Position numbers and translations under genes: made by a program. The notes below the pieces were generated by a model. That model was not told the DNA's origin, made no database searches, and saw nothing but the letters and a program-made list of their open reading frames with translations. From positions 62,001 through 126,000 of the forward strand of contig JBLDXI010000013.1 of NCBI GenBank assembly GCA_047495785.1: DNA of 64,000 bases. Reading direction: 5' to 3'. Below are positions 36,901-49,120 of this stretch, piece after piece. The stretch comes from Lepidodermella squamata (Eukaryota; Gastrotricha). Each line of letters opens with the position of its first letter. Position 1 is the first letter of the stretch.

Positions 36901-37306
36901 TAAATCAGGATCACCATATGCATCAGATGCGGCATCAGGATCCATGGCCCTATCTTTATTACACACGATGGTCCACATCAGTTTTTGCGACATGTCATCC
37001 TGTGAAATCCGTTTATGCAAGTTCGATCTTCGATCTGGTCTACCATTAACTAGTATACAATTTGGGGGTTGCTTTCCTGTGGGTATTAAGCGCTGGTGAT
37101 TGGTGATCGGAGAGCCTTGTGCTTCGATTATCCACCTTTTCATTTTGCTAACATACATGCCGAAAATAAAATTTTCTCAATTATCCTGCGCGAAGAAATC
37201 TTCTGATAAGATCTGTGTAACTTCGCTTTCACAGTTAGCATGCTGCGTTCCACAAGCCACACTTACCAGTTGCTTGTACTATTTTATTGTATTTATAATT
37301 CATTTT
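33928..37306. other. Intergenic region with unassigned open frames
   Basis: This contains the minus-strand frame 35255-35485 (listed separately) and a minus-strand stretch at about 34997-35104 bordered by AG and GT. A plus-strand frame at 34660-34895 has helical content (SAAKTHAEISLRMCSTALAT). None is recognised. A (ACAATAG)n tandem of about three units lies at 36306-36330. An E-box CACGTG lies at 36605, about 720 bases upstream of ATAD3, in a CG-rich patch that may be its promoter. Confidence 0.35.
35255..35485 (-). CDS. Short basic protein, uncharacterised
   Basis: A 76-codon frame with its own ATG and stop. The N-terminal half is mixed (MAREESERACYERFLHNHMP, SYQNDFSDIYFTPVKLE). The C-terminal half is strongly basic (GKRKKRFAKALRKTSLRKKL), like nucleolar or ribosome-associated small proteins. 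Composition and ATG context are gene-like, but I cannot place the family. It could equally be one exon of a longer gene. Confidence 0.4.
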   Translation of the reverse strand: MAREESERACYERFLHNHMPTSYQNDFSDIYFTPVKLETGESSKRKKLGLVAGKRKKRFAKALRKTSLRKKLSHLK

Positions 37307-37308
37307 AG
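37307..37308 (+). promoter_or_regulatory. Splice acceptor just upstream of ATAD3 start
   Basis: AATTCATTTTAG ends at 37308, 16 bases before the ATAD3 ATG. It is the end of a 5' UTR intron or a trans-splice site. Confidence 0.5.
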
Positions 37309-37324
37309 CCTTAATATTCTGATA

Positions 37325-39365
37325 ATGTCGTGGCTCTTCGGAGTTAAAAAGCAGAATCCTGATTTGGTTGGAGCTATGTTACCACCACCTCCAGACGGCG
37401 ATGATGGCAAAGGTAAAAAATCCGCGAACTCCGGTCCCGTCGGTGCTAAATCTGAATATCACTTCGACTCAACTGCACTTGAACGAGCTGCCAAAGCGGC
37501 CAAGGATCTCGAGCAATCAAGTAGGTAGCTAATGTATTACTTTAATAGGTAATTTAAGGCTAATTTTTGCAGAATATGCTAAGGACGCGTTGGATGTGAC
37601 CCGCATGCAGGAACAGACCCTTCAGCTTGAGCATCAAAAAGCTATAAAGGTTTGCAAAAAGGTCGTTGTTATATATTTTCAAAAATGTCAAGTTTTGACG
37701 ATTCTCAGGAAATGGAGGCTCAAATCGAGCAAATGAAATTAGACTCTATTCGGGTTCAACAGGAAGAGCATCGGAAAACAATGCAGGAGCAAGTCAAAAC
37801 AAAGCAACAGATGGCGAACTATGAAGACCAGCTTGCCAGAAAGCGCTACGAAGACCAGCTGTCTCAACAAGCTCGCACGAATGAAGAGAATCTAAAAAAG
37901 CAAGAAGAGTCGTTGAAACGTCAAGAAGGCATTCGCCGATCGACTATTGAATATGAAGCCGAGTTGCGCCATAAGAATGAAATGCTTAAACTTGAAGCTG
38001 AGCTCAAAGGGAGGGGTAAAGTCGAACGAGAAAACCACGATTTGCACATGCAAGAACTGCAGCTTAATGCGAACGAATACCGAAAAACGATAATTGACTC
38101 CATTCAGTATGTTTCGTGTAAATTTAGGTCTATTCTCAAGCTGTTTTTTTCTAGGACCGTCGGCACCGTTTTAGGAACCGGTTTCAAAGTTTTTGTTTCG
38201 GATTTCAATCGTGTCGTCGGAGCTGTGCGTAGCTGTTAACATGTTTTTCTGTTAACGAGTTTTTCATTTTACAGACGGCAGCTTTGACTCTGCTTGCTGG
38301 GGGGTATTACTCCGCTAAATACGGCTCCGGCTTGCTTATGCGGTTCTTGGAAGCCAGGCTGGGAAAACCATCTCTTGTCCGAGAAACGTCTCGCCTTACT
38401 CCTGTGCAATTTGTCAAACATCCAGTACAGTCTTTCAAACGCCTTTCGTCAAATCCCAGCGATGTTCTTAGAGGCATCATTTTCAAAGTAATTTACCGAA
38501 AGGTTTAGTAACTTATCGATTGAAAAAAATATTTCAGCCTGAACTGGAAGAAAGGTTGCGGGAGGTTGCTATTGCTACGCGTCAAACTAAGCAAAACAGA
38601 GGTTTTTATCGCAACATTCTATTTTACGGACCTCCTGGAACTGGCAAAACTATGTTTGCGAAGAGCCTTGCCATGCATTCAGGTTTAGACTATGCTTTGA
38701 TGACGGGTGGTGATGTGGCCCCTCTGGGAACCCAGGCCGTCACGGCGATACATCGAGTTTTCGAGTGGTCTCGCACTAGTCGCCGAGGTGTCTTGTTGTT
38801 TATCGACGAGGCTGACGCTTTTTTGCGTAAACGCAGTCAAGAAACAATGGACGAAGGTCAACGATCAGCTCTCAACGCATTTTTATATCACACTGGTGAA
38901 CATTCGAAAAAGTTCATGCTTGTCATGGCGTCAAATCAGCCCGAGCAGTTCGACTGGGCTATCAACGATCGTCTCGATGACATGATAAAATTCGACGTGC
39001 CTGGCGAAGAGGAGCGCGATCGGATCGTGCGACAGTACTTTGATCTTTACATTTTACAAGTTATTGCCGCTGGTCGATCCCGCCTTAAGATAGATCCAAC
39101 CTACGATTGGTCGTCGAAGTGCTCAGCTATTGCCAAAAGCCTTAAGGGCTTTTCCGGAAGAGAGATCGCAAAACTTGCAATTAGTTGGCAGGCATCAGCC
39201 TTCGCGAGTGAAACTGGTACGTTGACGCCTGAAATAATGGATGCACGTGTCAAAGAGGCTATGGATGCTCATGCTCACAAAATAGCTTGGCGAAATTATC
39301 GCGTAGGTCAGAATCCCGATGAAATCAAAATTGGCAATTACGGAAACCCTGCTATTATGACTTGA
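37325..39365 (+). CDS. ATAD3: ATAD3, mitochondrial AAA ATPase
   Basis: Inner-membrane AAA+ ATPase that organises mitochondrial nucleoids, contact sites and cristae. Six exons (37325-37520, 37573-37649, 37709-38106, 38155-38224, 38275-38487, 38538-39365) join in phase to 593 residues, close to the human 586-634. The N-terminus MSWLFGVKK with a proline-rich stretch is typical. It is followed by a long coiled coil ([20 protein letters not shown] to about residue 220), a hydrophobic GxxxG-type segment at about 243-262 ([15 protein letters not shown]), the motif [15 protein letters not shown], and the AAA domain. Walker A GPPGTGKT is at 349-356, Walker B LLFIDEAD is near 404-411, and sensor-1 [15 protein letters not shown] follows. 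Introns are about 50 bases. All catalytic residues are present. AATAAA lies at 39505. Confidence 0.97.
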
Positions 39366-41359
39366 GCAATGTCGCATTAACCAGAGTAACAATAATTCAG
39401 TGCTGTAATTTTGGTGCCTCAAATGAAAATATAACTCTAGTGAAATCTTTCCGAATTGTTGCAGATTGTGATTTGATATTGTTGTTAGTATTTGTCCATA
39501 AGTCAATAAATAATGATAGCGAGAAAGTGGATATTCAGTAATTTTGTTATTTATTTGTTTGTAAGACCCTCATTCGATACACTGTGAACCGGTGCAAGTT
39601 GACAGAGAGCGACCGTTAGTTGCTTCTCACAACAACATTATTTGAAATTTCAAGCGCCGTTTTGGTCCTTGCGCGGACTATCATCAGGCTATGACAAAAA
39701 CACAACAAGAATTAGTACATTGAAAGGACGAAATCACAATAAAGTATTGGATAAACAGCAGTCAAAATTGTTTCAATTTTATTGAATCGGACTGCACGTT
39801 GAGACTCACTGCTATATCTTGGTCTTCTTGATGAGCAGGCTCTCATGCTCCTGTTGTGACATTTGTGACATGAAAATCCGCACACTTCATTTACAAATCA
39901 AACCGCGTCGCGTTGGGTTTAGGAGCTGCTGCTTCATGATTTCTTACAAATAATATATAAAACTGGTTGGCTCCCATAGGTAGCGTTCACATTAGGGCGA
40001 GATGAAATTGGTGTGAATTTGTGAATTTCAGCCATTCGATGAATTATTTTATTTTATTATTTTATTAATTTCAAATTTGAAGTCGCTGGACAGCCATAGG
40101 GACGAGCAATTTTTAGATTTTGATCGCATATAATCTCGTCAATTATTCGATAAGATTTAGAGCCTCAAGTTTTGAAGTCCAAAATTACCCTCCTATATGG
40201 TATCTATACCCTCAGAACTCCATTAGCGGTTATACTAGAAATAAAATAAAATTATAGAGAATATTAAAACACGTGGCTGATCCAGCACATGCATTGCTTT
40301 ATTTGAGACATTGTTTGCGCCATGGAGCTTCAATAAATTTCGCCATCGGATAACGCTACAAAGTTCAATATCTCGTGCACATGATCGCAATTCGATTAAT
40401 TTTACTTTTACAATATTTTGATATTAGGACACACCATTTCACAACACAGCTTTCATTTCTCAACCTTTCAGAGTAATTTATCGAAGAGATTTTCCGAAAT
40501 TTTTGGACTACTCACATCCCAGGCTTCTGCAATTGATAAAAGAAGTCTATAAATGTTAACATACCACGAAATGAAAAAATTGTTTTCGCATTTTAGAGTG
40601 ACCACTGTTCACAACACTTTGCACCATGGAAGTACAGCACAACGTGAAAGAGGATGAAATGAACAAACAACTGCAAGTACGTTCACAAAGAAGAGAGGTG
40701 ACAATCGTTAGAAAATGATTCTCCAATCATCATACATTAATATAAAATTCTATCATGATAACATACGATGGCAACGCAAAGAATTCAGTTGGCGTACAAT
40801 CGATGTTGTGGGCTGCAGTTGAAAGAATCCGCGCCCCTATTTGCTCAGCGAGGCGAGGACAAGAGCGAACAAAATATACAGATCTTCGCCTAGATAGCAA
40901 GAAAACAGCAGATATTTAAACGCAAGATAATTTTAGCTTAAATAAGCAACACATTAAAGCGTGAATGTTATTAGCGTACGATATTAGTCGAAAATAAATG
41001 TAAGGAGAATAAAACGTCGATGATAAGTCACTTCGTTGTCGTTTCTAATCCACAGCTTTTAGCTTCAAAATAAACAAGAAAAAATACCCATAACCGCTAT
41101 TAACACAATCACCCGGTAATAGCACACGAACAACGTGTTGACGCGTGATGGTCCCGTCAAGCCGAGAGGACACACTTATGACAATATTTTTAGAATGTTA
41201 GCTGTCCATGATCATTGAGTCGATTAATATGATCAGAGAGGTTAAAATGGAATTGTATTCAACGACAAATAATAACACAGTCAACGAGACATTTCGCCAC
41301 AATTGTAATGAAATGAAATGCAGCATTATAAATAATATGACAAGGTTGCGAATAGATTA
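39366..41359. other. Convergent intergenic region
   Basis: Between the 3' ends of ATAD3 (+) and GLG1 (-). AT-rich with no gene recognised. A 31-codon plus-strand frame starts with ATG at 40626 and is probably chance. Confidence 0.45.
39505..39510 (+). terminator. Candidate poly(A) signal of ATAD3
   Basis: AATAAA about 140 bases after the stop codon. Confidence 0.5.
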
Positions 41360-44300
41360 CTATCGGTTTTTGATGTCAGTTCTGACGCGCTTCGTCACGC
41401 GGCCGCAAACGCAGCCGACGAGGATGGAAACAAGCACTGCGACGACTAGAAGCACGACAACGGTGGTGCGAAGCGGCGAGTCGTTGACAATGTTAACAAC
41501 GTCGACGAGTTTCTCTGGCGGCGCCTGGCGAGCCGCGAAGCCCCACATCTCGCGGCGCAACTCCACCATCTCCTTGCAGCGCGGCGAAACTGGCACATTG
41601 TTGTCGACTTGGCTCAACAGACAGCCCATGATACGGCCACGGCCAGGCGGGCCTGCACACAGACGCGCAATGTCGCCCTGGCAGGCACCGAATACTTCGC
41701 CGTCGGTCTGCACGTCGGCCTTCGCTTCATCGAGCAACCGGGCCACTTGGTAGGTGCATTCGTGGCTCATCACTTTGTGATTGGGTAGTTCGCGGAACGA
41801 CTCCCAGAAAGTGCGACGCAGGCACTCTTCCACTTGAGATTCACTAACCAGCGAGCAGTACGCGTCGATCTAGAGACAGAAAAAACATATACATTTCCAA
41901 CTCTAGCTTCAACTCTTAGGCACCACGATGGAACTTTTTTTTTTAAATAAGTCTACCTCCAATTAGCATTTCCCACTTATAGTACTGTATTTAAGTGCAC
42001 AAAACTTGAGTCTTTGTGACTAATACTCACCTCTTTCTTGCAATTCTTCGCCAGCAGTAAGTCCTGTTTGTAGTTGGTGCGTGACTGGCGAATGAAGCGC
42101 TGAATCTCTCGAGCGCAGTCCTCATTCAGTTGAGCAGATTCGTTGGCATAAGTGCGGCGCAGGCAATTGAGCGCCTTTCCATCGCCGACGTCACCCGAAT
42201 CGAGCAGAGTCGAGAATGGATTTGGCATGTATTTGTGACAATGTTTCATAAGGTCCGTAGAACAGCGCATTAGAAGATTCGGGTTGAGTCGTATGTCTTT
42301 TCCTTTAGTTTCTTGCGCACGCATCACCAACTGCCGGCACTGGTTGTCGAAATCGCTGTTAGCTGCCATTGACTCGATCAAACAGTCGATCATTTCGTGA
42401 GGCTGAACTTGATTGCAGAAACGCGTCATCATTCGCTCACAGCGCGATCGGAGTGCTATGTTGATGCCCTGGATCGCTTCCATCTGAATTCGCTGGAATA
42501 CAATACCCTTGCAGTCGTGCGACAAACTGTCCCAGTTCTCCTTGAGACAATCGAATGTGCGCTTCTTATCGTTCGCGCAGCGTGACTGAATGATGGCACC
42601 GCAAGCCGTTGTCAACTCAGGGTCCAGCTGTACGTTGTCCATCTCCGCGAAAAATTCAAAACGAACTCGCTCCCGGCATTGTTCCGAAATCCGGAAATTG
42701 CCACGGTTCATCAACGTATCGTTGCGAATAATTTCGCTAAGGCACCACAGGACTTCGTGCGGATGATGTTTATTTCGGCAGTAACGAGTCGCGTCTTTCT
42801 GACAAGCCTGTGCGAATTTAGGATTCAGCTCGATGCTGTCGATTTGCAAAATCTGATGGTGTTCGATAGCAACTGTGAACAGGTGAAAAGCAAAATTGAA
42901 CCTTCAAGTAATTATTTCATCACAGTTAGTTTACCTGCGCAAACTTCGGACATTTCCGCGTGATCCTTGTTTTTGACGAGACAGTCCAGAACGCCCATTG
43001 CGGCGTCGGATTCGCCGTTTTCAGCAGCATCAAGCTCACTTGAACAGAAATGCTCCATCATCGGGTGGCAAGCCTTGTGCAGTACTTCGTCAATGCGCAA
43101 ATCAAGTGCCTCAGCGCCTTTCATGATGTCACGTAGAGCGCCCTGGCAATCAATCGACAGTTTAGAGTAGTTCTCCTCCAAGCATTTCATCTCCTCGCCG
43201 TTATCCGTTTTGTGGCTGCAGTGTTGCGCCAAATCGGCCATGCATTTGTCTTCGATCTCGGGCAGCAGCGAAACGTCGATTGCTCGTTGACGCATAACTC
43301 GGCTAATGGACTGAACGCATCCCTTCGGGAAATCGGCGTAATCGCCCTGGAAACGTGCACGAACAGCTGAAACGGCGTTGTTGTACAAACACGAGAGCAC
43401 AATTCTCGAGCGAGTCGAAGATTCGTCTTTCTTTGATCCAGCCTCGTGCCATTTGTGATCGGATTTGGCGCCGCATCTCTTTACAGCCTCGGATTTGCAC
43501 TGCTGATACAGAGAAGTATCAAGCCGCCAGTTGCGAGAAACGAAATAGTAAAGAGCAAGAACTCGCTCGGAGCAGTCTGGGTAAGCTGAAATGAGGCAAA
43601 TTATGAGTTGAGGATTCCAAATCATTGTTTTTATTTACCTTGAAGAGCAGGAGTTCCCAAGTGTTCCAAAAGACAGCCCAGCACAGCTGATCCAGATTTT
43701 GTAAATTGTTTGCAGTTTTCCTCAATCACAGGGCCGCAAAATTGGACAAGGCTAGGATCGACAGTATAATCATGCTCAATATCTGCATCCTCGAGAATTT
43801 CCTGTAGTTGATCGAGGCAGCTCTCTGAAAATTTAGCCTTCTTGTTGCGCTTCGACTTCTTCGCGTTAGTCATGAGACATTGAAGCGTTGAACCATCGCG
43901 GTCCAAGTTGTTGTTGCAGTAGTTGTATATTTCGTCTTTGCATTGAGAAACAATAGACGGTGAGATTTTAAAGTCCTCCATAATTTGACGCGCAACGCCA
44001 TGAACAGCACCCATGCAATCACGCGAAACAGAGCCCTGCGTTTCACGTTCGGCTGACACCAAGCAATGGATGATATCTGACATGAGAACCTGTGAACGTA
44101 AAATAATGAATAAATATTTTATTACAGCGAGTTAGACGACTAATAAAAAGTTAGAAAAGTAGTTATTCGAAAAACATTACCCAACACCGTATTCGAATGC
44201 AAATAGTAAGAACAACATGTTTACATTTTGATGTTTTACCTCGTTTGAAACGCGCCCATTGTCGCTTGGTGATGGCAGGCACTTGTGTTTCTGAAGGTCA

Positions 44301-45520
44301 ACATTGCATTTGCGCGCAAAGTTCACGTCGATTTTGTAATCCTCCTGGGCCAGTTCTTGCTCGCTGAAAAGCTGGTCTCGGCACTCTTTGCTCATCTTGG
44401 GATTCGTCTTGTGCTCAATGAGACACTGGTAGACACGGCCACGGCCAGCCTTCACTTCGCCACAAAACGTCTCACGATCGGCGCGGCAGGCGTAGTACAA
44501 ATTGCGGTTAAGGTGGAAATCGTCAGCCTGCAATTCTGCCAGCCGAAGAATCTCGCGTTGGCAGTTCTTGTCTTTTATGTCTCGGTAACGCATTCTCAAG
44601 CAGTTGATAGTCTCGTCTTGGCTTGTAAGCCGATGTGTGTCTTGAGACGACTGAAGGCTGTGGCCACAAGAGAACTCCGAGATAGCGCTTTTACAATGCG
44701 TCAAAAAGTGTTCGATCAGCCGATAATCACTGAAGACAATCGAAGTCAACCGAACAAGCAAGGTGTTGCAATTCTTGAACTTATCAGCGGCCTGTTTACC
44801 GGTGATCTGTGGCTCAAGATCACGGACGGCGTCGCGGTGTTCGACTAGACACGACAAGAGCCTGCCAGTATGGTCGACGACGTCTTTGCATTGCGGCAAC
44901 AAATCAATGACCTCACTACACTGCGATTTGACAGTATCATGTACAGCCTCATCGGTCGTTAGATGGTTTTTGATATCCCAGATCGCATTGTGGCACTCGG
45001 GGCTGAGGAGCTCTTCCGTCTCCTCCGTCAGGTAATTCTGCAGACAATCCAGAATCAAAATGTTGCTACTTAAAACAGTCTTAGGACAAATATTCTTCTT
45101 GTTGACAATCGTGTCCAGGTCTTGCTTACAGCGCGGATCCGACGCTAGAGTTTGCATCGTATTCGACTTGGGTGGCTGCTGTTGCATGTTCTGCTGATGC
45201 TCTGCATCTTCGGGTGCTTCTTCGTCAATTTTCTTCACGGGTGAACGCTCTTTCAACACATGCGCCTCGGTTGTCGTCTTCTCGGTAAATTTCGTTGTTT
45301 TCTCATCTTCCGCGTGATCGGGCCCTTGAGGCGGTGCAGGCTTCAGGCCAACTGGTTGTTGAACATTATGCATGTCAACGTTATTTGCAACCTTCACCGG
45401 TGGCTCGACATGGGGACCAGGTTTTGGCTTATCTTGATCACCGCCATTTACAGGTGCTGTTGTCACCAGTTCGCTTATCGCCCCCAGGCTTAGTAAAGTC
45501 AGTATTACAAAAAATTTCAT
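41360..45520 (-). CDS. GLG1: Golgi apparatus protein 1 (GLG1/ESL-1/CFR-1)
   Basis: Type I membrane sialoglycoprotein of the Golgi, which in vertebrates binds FGFs, TGF-beta precursors and E-selectin. Exons on the minus strand are 45520-44240, 44089-43639, 43585-42935, 42872-42031 and 41869-41360; phases close exactly to 1244 residues, against about 1180 in human. A signal peptide (MKFFVILTLLSLGAISELVT) is followed by a Pro/Gln/Lys-rich linker. Then come more than a dozen cysteine-rich GLG1 repeats of about 60 residues (C at the start, a central CL, a late C before a basic stretch, as in ACRADRETFCGEVKAGRG and CLIEHKTNPKMSKECR). One transmembrane segment, TTVVVLLVVAVLVSILVGCV, lies near 1210-1230, with a short basic tail. 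The start codon directly follows a splice acceptor. CCDC25 ends only 100 bases upstream. Confidence 0.96.
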
Positions 45521-45522
45521 CT
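45521..45522 (-). promoter_or_regulatory. Splice acceptor abutting the GLG1 start codon
   Basis: On the minus strand CAATACATTTTAG is followed immediately by ATG. Only 100 bases separate this from the CCDC25 stop. A 5' UTR exon and promoter would hardly fit in that gap, so trans-splicing is the simplest reading. Confidence 0.6.
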
Positions 45523-45620
45523 AAAATGTATTGAAAACATGCAGAATTTAATTAATTCAGGAATGATGCGCCTATTTAGGACTAAATGCAGTGAAACGCG
45601 AATGAGGAACAAGCACGTTT

Positions 45621-46543
45621 TCACATGAAGTCGTCATCAGCCGGTGGTCCGTCACGATTCGAAGTCATGTTCTCCTAAATGAAACAGCGGTTAAAAGTAT
45701 GGCCAAACATAAGACTCAAAAATATACGGGATTAAAGAGACGATCGTAAGACCTGAAATATAATTTCAAATTATTTTCAGCGCAGCTATAGCTTGAAGTC
45801 TCTTACCTAGCTTCTTTCTCCGCCTTCCAAGCTTCCGCTTGTTCCTTTTCTTGTTGCTTCCGCAACCTTTCCGTCTCGCGCTGTTCACGTTCTTTCTTCT
45901 CCTTTGTAGCGTAGAGCTCGTCCATAGACCTCTGCTGCCTTGTTTTCTCTATGCGCTTAACAACGGTCTGGTCCCTGGCTACCGCCTTGAGAGTTTTCAC
46001 GGCCCTCTCGTCAAAGAAAGATACCACACCTGGATCCATCGCTGCCGTTTTTTTCAGATTGTTGCAACGAGTGTAAATGATGTCAACAGTTGGCTACATG
46101 TGCAAACAAGCACGATCGTCACACTGCAAACCGAGGCAACAACAAACGCGTCACCTACCTGTTTGCTGCCTTGAATAGAATTGGCCTTAGTGAGCTGCGC
46201 ACACTCCGCGATGAGTTGAGCAGGAATCTCATCAACATGCGAGACGCCTTTTCCATCGATGCCACCGACTCGCAAATAAATATGCGCTGAGCTTAAATCG
46301 TCGACGTGAAACCACACGTCCCCAGGGAGACATGCCTGCGAATACAGCGAGAATTATTTCACACAATCAGCTCAGGTAGGGGAAAGTTGGAACTGAATAT
46401 TTATTGTGAGCACTTATTATTATAGATAAGGGATGAGCTGACAAAAAACTAACCCCGAATAATTTATCATTGTCGAATTTATCCTCTCCAACGTAGACAT
46501 ATGCTTCTGGTTTAACACAGTCCAGAGTAAAGTAATAAACCAT
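45621..46543 (-). CDS. CCDC25: CCDC25, NFACT-R domain coiled-coil protein
   Basis: Member of the NFACT-R/DUF814 family. Human CCDC25 has been described as a membrane sensor of extracellular DNA. Exons on the minus strand are 46543-46454, 46335-46159, 46093-45807, 45752-45728 (25 bases) and 45674-45621, giving 210 residues against 208 in human. Landmarks are [77 protein letters not shown], a Lys/Glu/Arg-rich coiled coil, and the acidic tail ENMTSNRDG...DDDFM. The tiny exon 4 (SYDRLFNP) is needed: joining exon 3 straight to exon 5 breaks the frame, and with it the human RSYSSLMKVENMSSN region is restored. It is the middle gene of a same-strand trio, 156 bases after PGPEP1 and 100 before GLG1. 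Confidence 0.95.
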
Positions 46544-46551
46544 TTTGATAC

Positions 46552-46553
46552 CT
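46552..46553 (-). promoter_or_regulatory. Splice acceptor 8 bases before CCDC25 start
   Basis: On the minus strand AACTTGTTTTATAG is followed by GTATCAAA and the CCDC25 ATG. It lies 147 bases after the PGPEP1 stop codon. Confidence 0.6.
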
Positions 46554-46699
46554 ATAAAACAAGTTGATGAATCGGTAATCTCAGCTATATAATTAGAGGC
46601 GCATCTTCATCAATTCCAGAAACTGATTCAATCGAAGAAAATATCGTTCATTTTTGCAAGCAATTATTGTTATTATAGTTGATAATCCTTCTCTTTCAA

Positions 46700-47547
46700 C
46701 TACTCTGACACTCCATCTTTCAACTGAATCAGTTTCTGATCAATAGCGGCCACGATGATTTCTCTAAGTTGATATTTGTAAGCGTCTAACAGAGATGCGC
46801 CCTCCTCATGAATATGATAGTCGGGCACATGAACAAAGAGTGACCATCCATCCATTTCCTTCATAGAAAGATAGTAGCAATATTCGCAAAGATATTGCCC
46901 AGCATCGGTCGATTCTACAGCTGCCTCTGAATTGCAAGTTTCCGATTGCATCATGGAGCAAACCTTCTTGACGTTTATTTTAGTCCAGAGCTCAGCTTGA
47001 AATTTGTATTTATCAAGATCTCAAGTGGTGACTAAATAAGCATTATGGATAAACCTGCATGAAGAGGCGAGTCAGCGCAGCTGAATTTTGAGTCCGCAGG
47101 AAAACAACCATCAACATCCGCTGCAAAAACAGCTCGCTAAGTTTTCGACAGAGCAAAACGCATTGCTATTCAATAGCTAACCTTTATCATATCCAAAGCA
47201 TCGAGCTCTTTTTTCCAGAGTTAAGCAGGCAGCCTTGAAAAGTTTCGCGCGACTAATTTAAAAACTCAAATCTGATAACAGTTTAAATAACGCACTTGAC
47301 GGGATACTCCGCAATGAATAGCGACAAATGGTTGGAATTCAGCATTCATCTTAGGGACCAAATTATCAACACGGCTATAGGACACTGGCAGTTGACGAGC
47401 GATAATTTTAATTTGGTGATTTTTATAGTCAAATTGATTCCATTCACTGCAAACTTTTTCAACCAACTCCCAAGACGGATTAGAATTGTAATGTCTGAAT
47501 GGTCCAAAACCAGTCAGCAGCACGAAAAGGTCTGAATTTGCTGCCAT
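46700..47547 (-). CDS. PGPEP1: Pyroglutamyl-peptidase I (C15 cysteine peptidase)
   Basis: Cytosolic peptidase that removes N-terminal pyroglutamate from peptides (MEROPS family C15). Exons on the minus strand are 47547-47296, 47233-47182, 47120-47055 and 47019-46700, giving 229 residues against 209 in human. The family start LLTGFGPFRHYNSNPSWELV is clear. The catalytic triad can be placed by comparison: Glu at about 91 in LTLEK, Cys at about 168 in DAGQYLCEY, and His at about 187 in LFVHVP. An insertion NSEAAVEST just before the cysteine loop explains part of the extra length. The start has no splice acceptor directly upstream; the sequence there is AT-rich (TATATATTTTATACTAATTT), as expected for the first gene of a cluster. 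Confidence 0.95.
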
Positions 47548-48914
47548 AAATTAGTATAAAATATATAAATGTGGCACCTGACTAGGTGATGCGATTGATG
47601 TCTACCAGGACGATGGGCAATCATTGAGATAACAAATATGAATGAAGATACGTCGGGTGATGAGCAAGCAAGAAAAAAGAAAAAAAAATATTGCAATATC
47701 AAGACAGTTCGAGGGATTATTTACGCAACAATGAGCACGGAGCAGCACTCCCACAATGTTGTCGAAAGATTAATCATATGAGGAAAGCGAAAGTTATCTT
47801 GTTTCGAGCACTCGACGTTTGATTTACATAATTTATCCATGCTCCCACTAACACTACCATCATGACTGAGTGTGATCGGGGCGTGACAAGCCTTACACGT
47901 AACAAGTAAAAAGGCTACCGCTCGAAAAATTGAGACTTTAAGAATAAAACAAGGTTAACGGCGAGCGTACCAGAGTCCCAAAATCCTAAAAGCTAGGAAG
48001 TTTCAATTCCGCACGCGAGAATTACTGATGCCAGTCGAAAATGCAAGAAAAGAAAAAACAACCGGCACTATAAGGTGACCCCTCCCCGAAAAAGGCTCAC
48101 CTTCGTCCACACTTGCCCCCCATTTTCCAGAAATAATATGTATAATGCATAATTAGAAGTTCTTGTGAAAAACTGCATTATTCAAGAAATTTTTGAATCA
48201 ATCAGAAAGTAAAAGTATTTAGTGTGATAAATTAATGAAATTGTGCCGCCAATATTATTCGAATTCGAATTGGCAATTGGTTTCGCTTTTCATCTTGCTT
48301 TGGCTTACTTAAATTGTGTAAAGTAACGAAGGGGACGAATTGTATTCGAGGCAGAGACCATGGGTGTTGAGGGTACCAATGGTGAAGAAGTCACGACGCC
48401 TCTTGCTTACCGAAGTGTCAAAATTATCAAGTCGATGCCCAAGTCGGGTGACTGGCTTATCCATCCATAAGCCTGGCTAATTATAAAGTCACTCACGCGA
48501 AAGTCACAGTCACCAATACGTTGATTTTTATATCTTTATTTCTCTATTTCTTTACTAGATGTGGTAGGCCATACTATGGCTGATGTGATGCAACTTTCGG
48601 TTTCGATCTTTGACATGAATGCGCCCGCTACCACTACTTGAACGTGAGGGCGTGAACGTGGCTGGCCATACTATTCTAATGGTCGGAATGCTTATGTCGT
48701 TAGGTTGCCCGCGGCGCCGGCTTAGTCAGTACCATACCCTAAATCGTGGTAATTGATGGGAGCCACGTATGGCTGCCTCAAAATCAGCGCAATAGGCTAT
48801 GACTTCTAATTCAGAACCGGCGGCCATTCTCGACCACTTTTTCCAATTCCTCGCCAAAGAATTACACGGCGCCTACACTGACGAGAGAAGTTCGTGCCTC
48901 CGCGTTGAAGAATG
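47548..48914. other. Intergenic region upstream of the PGPEP1 cluster
   Basis: AT-rich; should hold the promoter of the minus-strand trio. A plus-strand frame at 48799-48981 (SEPAAILDHFFQFLAKELHG) has gene-like third-position C/G but runs into the tail of the LINE remnant at 48915, so it may belong to another mobile element. I recognise no family. Confidence 0.35.
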
Positions 48915-49120
48915 GATCGATAGATGGATATTAGACCCTGACACCAATTCTGGTGATTTACCAGGGCGTGGGTTGATAATTTAATAATAAGTACCTGTCA
49001 CCGATAATTCAGTGTTAGGCGCAAGGTGACACTATAGAATACAAAAATGAATTATAAAATAGAACTATGATCTATTCGGTCCATTCAGACAATTTGTCTG
49101 ATCGTTTTAGCAATTTGTTG
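48915..49120 (-). mobile_element. LINE 3' end, inverted relative of 25.7-26.1 kb copy
   Basis: In reverse orientation it matches the 3' UTR at 25930-26107. It has the same two stem-loops (CACCGATAATTCAGTG at 48999-49014, CACCAATTCTGGTG at 48942-48955), GGTGTCAGGGTCTAA, and a degenerate (CATC)n tail at about 48912-48935. Only the 3' UTR and perhaps the last pol codons remain. Confidence 0.7.

Noticed and set aside
40626-40720. 31-codon plus-strand frame starting MEVQHNVKEDEM
   Set aside because: Too short, no conservation evidence, and lies in the region between two convergent genes.
44285-44848. 187-codon plus-strand frame
   Set aside because: Antisense of GLG1 exon 1; no independent evidence.
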